From an uncultured Bacilli bacterium (GTDB lineage: Bacteria; Bacillota_I; Bacilli_A; RF39; UBA660), in assembly GCA_947630865.1 (NCBI GenBank), contig CANRJE010000051.1, positions 1 to 9,812 of the forward strand: 9,812 bases of DNA, written 5' to 3'. The notes beneath the pieces were generated by a model that worked only from the letters and a program-made list of their open reading frames with translations, ran no database searches and was not told where the DNA came from. The translations under genes and the position numbers were made by a program. Shown here piece after piece: positions 6,800-9,812 of this stretch. Each line of letters begins with the position of its first letter. The stretch's first letter is position 1.

Positions 6800-8137
6800 A
6801 TGAAAAAAATAATATTAGCATGTATTTTCTTAATTTGCTTTACAATTAATGTTAAAGCCTTAGATGAACCATATTTAGAAGAAATCAAAATTGATGATGT
6901 TGTTATCAAGGATTTTTCAAAAGATAAAACAACATATAATCTTGAAGTTGCTAAGACAAAAGAAAGTGTTAAAGTTTCATACACACTTCCTGATAACAAA
7001 AAAGTTCCTGATGATTATACTATAAAAACAACTCCTTCTATTACTGGAGAAGTACCTTTAAAAGCAGGAGAGGTAACAAAAATTACAATTACTCTTTCCG
7101 ATGCTCATGAAAGTAGTAAGCAAACAACTTATACTATTAATATAAAAAGGCCAAATAATCAAAGTAGTAATAATTTATTGAAAACTTTAACAGTTGATTC
7201 TAGACGTGTAACTTTATTAGAAGATGAAACAGAATATGAAATTCATGTTGAAAATAGTAAAAAGAAAATTGAAGTAACGGCAACACCTCAAGATTTAAAT
7301 GCTAAATTTGTAACTGGTTATGGAGAAAGAGTTGGAAATAATGCTATTACTTTAAATGGTGAAAAAACAAATTTTGAAATAAAAGTAATGGCTGAAAATG
7401 GTAAGATTAGGACATATAAAATAACGATTATTAAAACAGATTATAAAAGTAATGATAATAAATTAAAAAGTCTAAAGATAAATGAAATTAATTTTAATTT
7501 CAAATCAAATATTTATGAATATAATTTAGAAGTAGAAAACGAAATAGAAAAAGTTACTCTTGAAGCAGTTCCTAATTATGATAGAGCAACAGTTGAATAT
7601 GAACCATCTTATCAATTAACAGAAGGAATTAATAATATAGTTGTTAAAGTTAAAGCTGAAGATGGAACTGAGCAAGAATATAAAATTAATATAACCAGAA
7701 AAAGTTTAGGTGTATTAGTTTCTAATATTAGAATCGATGATATTGTCTTTGATTTTGATCCTAACAAATATGAATATGAAATATTAACGTCTAAAGATAC
7801 TTTAAATTTTCATGTTACTTTAAATAAGAAAACAGCAACTTCAAAAATTTTAAATAATACAAACTTAAAAAATGGTAGTGTTGTTAGAATTTTAGTTCAA
7901 GATAACGATAAAGAAATATACTATAACTTTAAGATTTCTAATAAAGATATTAGTACTACATCAAGTAATAATTCTAATATCTTAACAACTGATATTGCAG
8001 GAGGAGGATCTAAATTCTTTCAGAAATATGAAATGCTTATTGGATTTGCCTCATTAGGAATTGGAACACTTGGATTATTAATTGCTATTTTAACAAGACC
8101 TAAAAAAGATAAAGAAGAAGACGAGATTATTAAGTAG
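6800..8137 (+). CDS. Secreted cadherin-like beta-sandwich repeat protein with C-terminal membrane anchor
   Basis: A 445-residue surface protein with no recognisable enzyme domain. Residues 1-20 form a signal peptide (KK, hydrophobic core, likely cleavage after VKA). Four beta-sandwich repeats follow at about 21-117, 124-213, 219-301 and 304-382. Each contains a turn then Y-x-(hydrophobic)-x-(Val) as in YEYNLEVENE, and the first three end in YxIxI as in EYKINITR. This is the pattern of the cadherin-like beta-sandwich family (PF12733), common in low-GC Firmicutes surface proteins. A Ser/Asn/Gly-rich linker (about 383-404) leads to a transmembrane helix at 412-431 and a charged cytoplasmic tail RPKKDKEEDE. 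There is no LPXTG motif, so it is held by the helix and not by sortase. The only cysteines are in the signal peptide. AGAGGG (6785-6790) supports the start. It ends in tandem stops TAG-TAA. A binding or adhesive role is inferred. Confidence 0.8.
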   Translation: MKKIILACIFLICFTINVKALDEPYLEEIKIDDVVIKDFSKDKTTYNLEVAKTKESVKVSYTLPDNKKVPDDYTIKTTPSITGEVPLKAGEVTKITITLSDAHESSKQTTYTINIKRPNNQSSNNLLKTLTVDSRRVTLLEDETEYEIHVENSKKKIEVTATPQDLNAKFVTGYGERVGNNAITLNGEKTNFEIKVMAENGKIRTYKITIIKTDYKSNDNKLKSLKINEINFNFKSNIYEYNLEVENEIEKVTLEAVPNYDRATVEYEPSYQLTEGINNIVVKVKAEDGTEQEYKINITRKSLGVLVSNIRIDDIVFDFDPNKYEYEILTSKDTLNFHVTLNKKTATSKILNNTNLKNGSVVRILVQDNDKEIYYNFKISNKDISTTSSNNSNILTTDIAGGGSKFFQKYEMLIGFASLGIGTLGLLIAILTRPKKDKEEDEIIK

Positions 8138-8167
8138 TAAAATTATGTAAAAAATATTGTTTTAAAA

Positions 8168-8173
8168 TATAAC
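8168..8173 (+). promoter_or_regulatory. Possible -10 element for tdk
   Basis: TATAAC matches the -10 consensus at five of six positions, 28 nt before the tdk ATG, but no convincing -35 is found at 17 nt. An alternative pair is TTGTTT (8157-8162) and TATTCT (8180-8185). No clear terminator separates tdk from the upstream gene, so read-through may also supply transcription. Confidence 0.2.
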
Positions 8174-8201
8174 TTTTGTTATTCTTAAATTGGTGATAGT
8201 A

Positions 8202-8801
8202 ATGGCAAAGTTATATTTTTATTATGGAGCAATGAATTCTGGTAAAACAACTAGAATATTGCAATGTGAGTATAATTATAAAGAACAGGGAATGAGAGCT
8301 ATTATTATGAAACCTGAAATAGATACTAAAGGGAATAATAAGATAGTATCACGTATTGGAGCAGTTAAAAAGGTTGACTATATGATTAAAAAAGATGAAA
8401 ATGTTTTTGATTTAATTATAAATGAATATGGTCATGTTGATTTAATTTTAGTTGATGAAGCTCAATTTTTAACTGAAAGACAAGTTAATCAATTAATGGA
8501 TATTGTAGTAGATTTAGATATACCTGTTATGTGTTATGGTTTAAGAACTGATTTTAAAGGACATAGTTTTCCTGGAAGTAGAAGACTTTTAGATATTGCT
8601 CATGAATTAACTGAGATTAAAACTATCTGTGAATGTGGTAAAAAAGCTATGTTTAATGTTAGACTTATAAATGGTAAAGTTGCAACAGAAGGTGAGAGTG
8701 TTGCTATTGATGGAGTAGGCGAAGTTAAATATACCGTTGCTTGTGCTAAATGTTTTAGTATGAAAACAAGAAAAAAATTTGATGAGATGAGTGATGATTA
8801 A
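8202..8801 (+). CDS. tdk: Thymidine kinase, type II (199 aa)
   Basis: Cytosolic salvage enzyme that phosphorylates thymidine to dTMP with ATP. Seen directly: the P-loop GAMNSGKTT at residues 9-17, a Walker-B-like LVDEAQFL with the expected catalytic base E86, the YGLRTDF block at 112-118, and the lasso/zinc domain with C143 and C145 (ICECGKKA) and C181 and C184 (CAKCF). The nucleoside-binding stretch is around VRLINGK...TEGESVAIDG. The first cysteine pair is CxC and not CxxC, which I recall from the E. coli branch of the family. The frame extends upstream to TTG at 8190, but ATG 8202 is preferred: it gives the family N-terminus MAKLYFYYG and has GGTGAT (8192-8197) four bases ahead. Length is normal. 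It is complete and ends in a terminator overlapping its stop. Confidence 0.96.
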   Translation: MAKLYFYYGAMNSGKTTRILQCEYNYKEQGMRAIIMKPEIDTKGNNKIVSRIGAVKKVDYMIKKDENVFDLIINEYGHVDLILVDEAQFLTERQVNQLMDIVVDLDIPVMCYGLRTDFKGHSFPGSRRLLDIAHELTEIKTICECGKKAMFNVRLINGKVATEGESVAIDGVGEVKYTVACAKCFSMKTRKKFDEMSDD

Positions 8802-8814
8802 TATCACTTTTTTT
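8790..8814 (+). terminator. Terminator overlapping the tdk stop codon
   Basis: AGTGAT (8790-8795) pairs with ATCACT (8803-8808), with an extra G-U pair possible, followed by a seven-T run (8808-8814). The stop TAA (8799-8801) is in the loop. Confidence 0.75.
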
Positions 8815-8835
8815 ATTTCTTAATAAGACTTAATT

Positions 8836-8844
8836 TGATATAAT
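8836..8844 (+). promoter_or_regulatory. Extended -10 promoter of the MBL-fold gene
   Basis: TG-A-TATAAT (8836-8844) is a perfect -10 hexamer with the TGN extension. A weak -35, TTTCTT (8816-8821), lies 17 nt upstream, directly after the tdk terminator. The start site near 8851 would leave only about 11 nt of leader, with the GGAGG at 8853-8857 at its very beginning. Confidence 0.6.
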
Positions 8845-8861
8845 AAACTTATGGAGGAATT

Positions 8862-9737
8862 ATGGAATTAACAAGATTAGGAGAAAAAACGTATTATATA
8901 AAAAATAATACTAATATTGGAATATATAAAATAAATGATGAAGAGGTATATATAATTGATACAGGTAACGATAAAGATTGTGGCAAAAAGATTTTAAAAG
9001 TTTTAGAAGAAAATAATTTAAAAGTTAAAGGTATTATAAATACACATTCTAATAGTGATCATATAGGAGGAAACGAAGTAATAGAAAAAAGAACAGGAGC
9101 AATTGTTTTAACTCATGGAATTGAAGTTGCTTTTACTAAGTATCCTATCTTAGAACCTAGTTTTTTATATGGTGCTAAACCTTTTCATGACCTTGAAAAT
9201 AAATTTTTAATGGCTAAGACATCAAATGCTATTGATTTAGAAAATAATTTACCAGAGGGTTTAGAATATTTTTCTTTAAAAGGACATTTCTTTGATATGA
9301 TAGGAATTAAAACTAGTGATGACGTTTATTTTTTAGGAGATGCCTTATTTTCAAGTGAAACAATTAACAAGTATCATCTTTTCTTTATCTATGATGTTTT
9401 AGAATATTTAAATACATTAGAATTTTTAAAAACTTTAAATGGTAAGTATTATGTTTTCTCTCATGTAGAATTAAAAGAAAATATAAAAGATTTAATAGAA
9501 ATAAATATAAATAAAATTAAAGAAATAAGTGATAATATTTTAAAAATTTGTAAAGATAAAAAAACGATTGAAGATATTGAAAAAGAAATATTTGATTATT
9601 ATCATTTAACAATGAATTTAAATCAATATGTTTTAGTTGGTTCTACTATTAAAGCTTATTTATCATATTTAATTACTAAAGAAAAAATGGAATATATAAT
9701 AGAAAATAATAAACTTTATTTTAAAACTTGTAATTAA
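8862..9737 (+). CDS. MBL-fold metallo-hydrolase with variant HxNxDH motif
   Basis: A 291-residue cytosolic protein of the metallo-beta-lactamase fold. Landmarks: IIDTG at 31-35, NTHSNSDHIGGN at 60-71, GH at 141-142, FLGDALFS at 157-164 (D160) and SH at 200-201. These match the five-motif pattern, except that the second His of HxHxDH is Asn64; H62, D66, H67, H142, D160 and H201 are all kept. The conserved stretch ILEPSFLYGAKP at 96-107 marks a subgroup I recall as common in Clostridia, annotated only as MBL-fold hydrolase. The C-terminus (about 225-291) is helical with a wing-like end and resembles the winged-helix tail found on other MBL hydrolases. The substrate cannot be told from sequence. 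GGAGG (8853-8857) fixes the start. It is transcribed alone. A weak A/T hairpin follows at 9792-9811. Confidence 0.85.
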   Translation: MELTRLGEKTYYIKNNTNIGIYKINDEEVYIIDTGNDKDCGKKILKVLEENNLKVKGIINTHSNSDHIGGNEVIEKRTGAIVLTHGIEVAFTKYPILEPSFLYGAKPFHDLENKFLMAKTSNAIDLENNLPEGLEYFSLKGHFFDMIGIKTSDDVYFLGDALFSSETINKYHLFFIYDVLEYLNTLEFLKTLNGKYYVFSHVELKENIKDLIEININKIKEISDNILKICKDKKTIEDIEKEIFDYYHLTMNLNQYVLVGSTIKAYLSYLITKEKMEYIIENNKLYFKTCN

Positions 9738-9744
9738 AGCTGAA

Positions 9745-9791
9745 TTGCAAAAGTAAATTCCAGTTTGAATAGGTAAAATCCACTTTGTAAT
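9745..9791 (+). repeat. Degenerate 20-bp-period repeat; possible IS21-like transposon end
   Basis: GTAAATTCCAGTTTG (9753-9767) and GTAAAATCCACTTTG (9773-9787) agree at 13 of 15 bases, exactly 20 bp apart. TTG recurs at 9745, 9765 and 9785, so a third partial unit (TTGCAAAA) precedes them. The outer parts also form an imperfect inverted repeat, ATTGCAAAAG versus CTTTGTAAT. Multiple short repeats of about 20 bp containing GTGGA (here on the complement, AAAGTGGA) are typical of IS21-family ends. No transposase is in the window, so this is either a decayed remnant or the edge of an element lying beyond 9812. Confidence 0.4.
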
Positions 9792-9811
9792 AAAATTTTG
9801 TAGAAATTTTT
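9792..9811 (+). terminator. Weak candidate terminator at the right edge
   Basis: AAAATTT (9792-9798), loop TGTAG, AAATTTT (9804-9810), and then T. The stem is purely A/T and the window ends at once, so a T-run cannot be judged. It lies 55 bases after the MBL gene and might serve it. Confidence 0.2.
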
Positions 9812-9812
9812 A

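Noticed and set aside
8190..8201. Upstream TTG or GTG start for tdk
   Set aside because: The GGTGAT ribosome binding site overlaps these codons, and ATG 8202 gives the family-typical N-terminus.
8138..8201. Terminator between the cadherin-like gene and tdk
   Set aside because: Only 5-bp A/T pairings such as ATATT/AATAT are found and there is no T-run after them.
1..9812. tRNA, rRNA, CRISPR array, phage or defence genes
   Set aside because: No cloverleaf, regular spacer array or recognisable protein of these kinds was seen on either strand.

Overview
The window is strongly AT-rich, and all eight genes lie on the + strand with short gaps. It looks like a low-GC Firmicutes/Bacilli chromosome, possibly an uncultured gut-type or Mollicutes-related lineage. 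The basis is the Bacillus-like valyl-tRNA synthetase, a ymfF/ymfH-type M16 peptidase pair, strong AGGAGG-like ribosome binding sites and the extreme A+T codon bias. Every Trp seen is TGG and no gene ends in TGA, so the standard code fits. The lineage is inferred from sequence features, not from a search.

Layout. 1-1755: the 3' two thirds of valS, whose N-terminus lies outside the window. 1825-3756: a membrane-anchored surface protein with several Ig-like domains and a C-terminal phosphodiester glycosidase (NAGPA-like) domain. 3895-4092: a 65-residue Flp-type prepilin on its own, with a good sigma-A promoter and flanking terminators. 4170-6708: two overlapping M16-family genes, the first without the zinc motif and the second with an intact HFLEH motif. 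6800-8137: a secreted protein of four cadherin-like beta-sandwich repeats with a C-terminal membrane anchor. 8202-8801: thymidine kinase. 8862-9737: an MBL-fold hydrolase with an HxNxDH variant of the metal motif. 9738-9812: no gene, but a degenerate 20-bp-period repeat that may be a transposon end.

The genes form mostly single-gene units. At least five hairpin-plus-T-run terminators can be read directly, and four of them overlap the stop codon of the gene they end. The M16 pair is the one clear operon (14-nt overlap), and tdk may be read through from the cadherin-like gene because no convincing terminator lies between them. Housekeeping functions (valS, tdk, the M16 pair) alternate with three envelope-exposed products (glycosidase, pilin, cadherin-like protein). 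I see no phage, CRISPR or defence system. The items most worth a second look are the orphan pilin with its terminator/promoter overlap, the Ig-glycosidase, the split M16 pair, the variant MBL motif and the repeat at the right edge.
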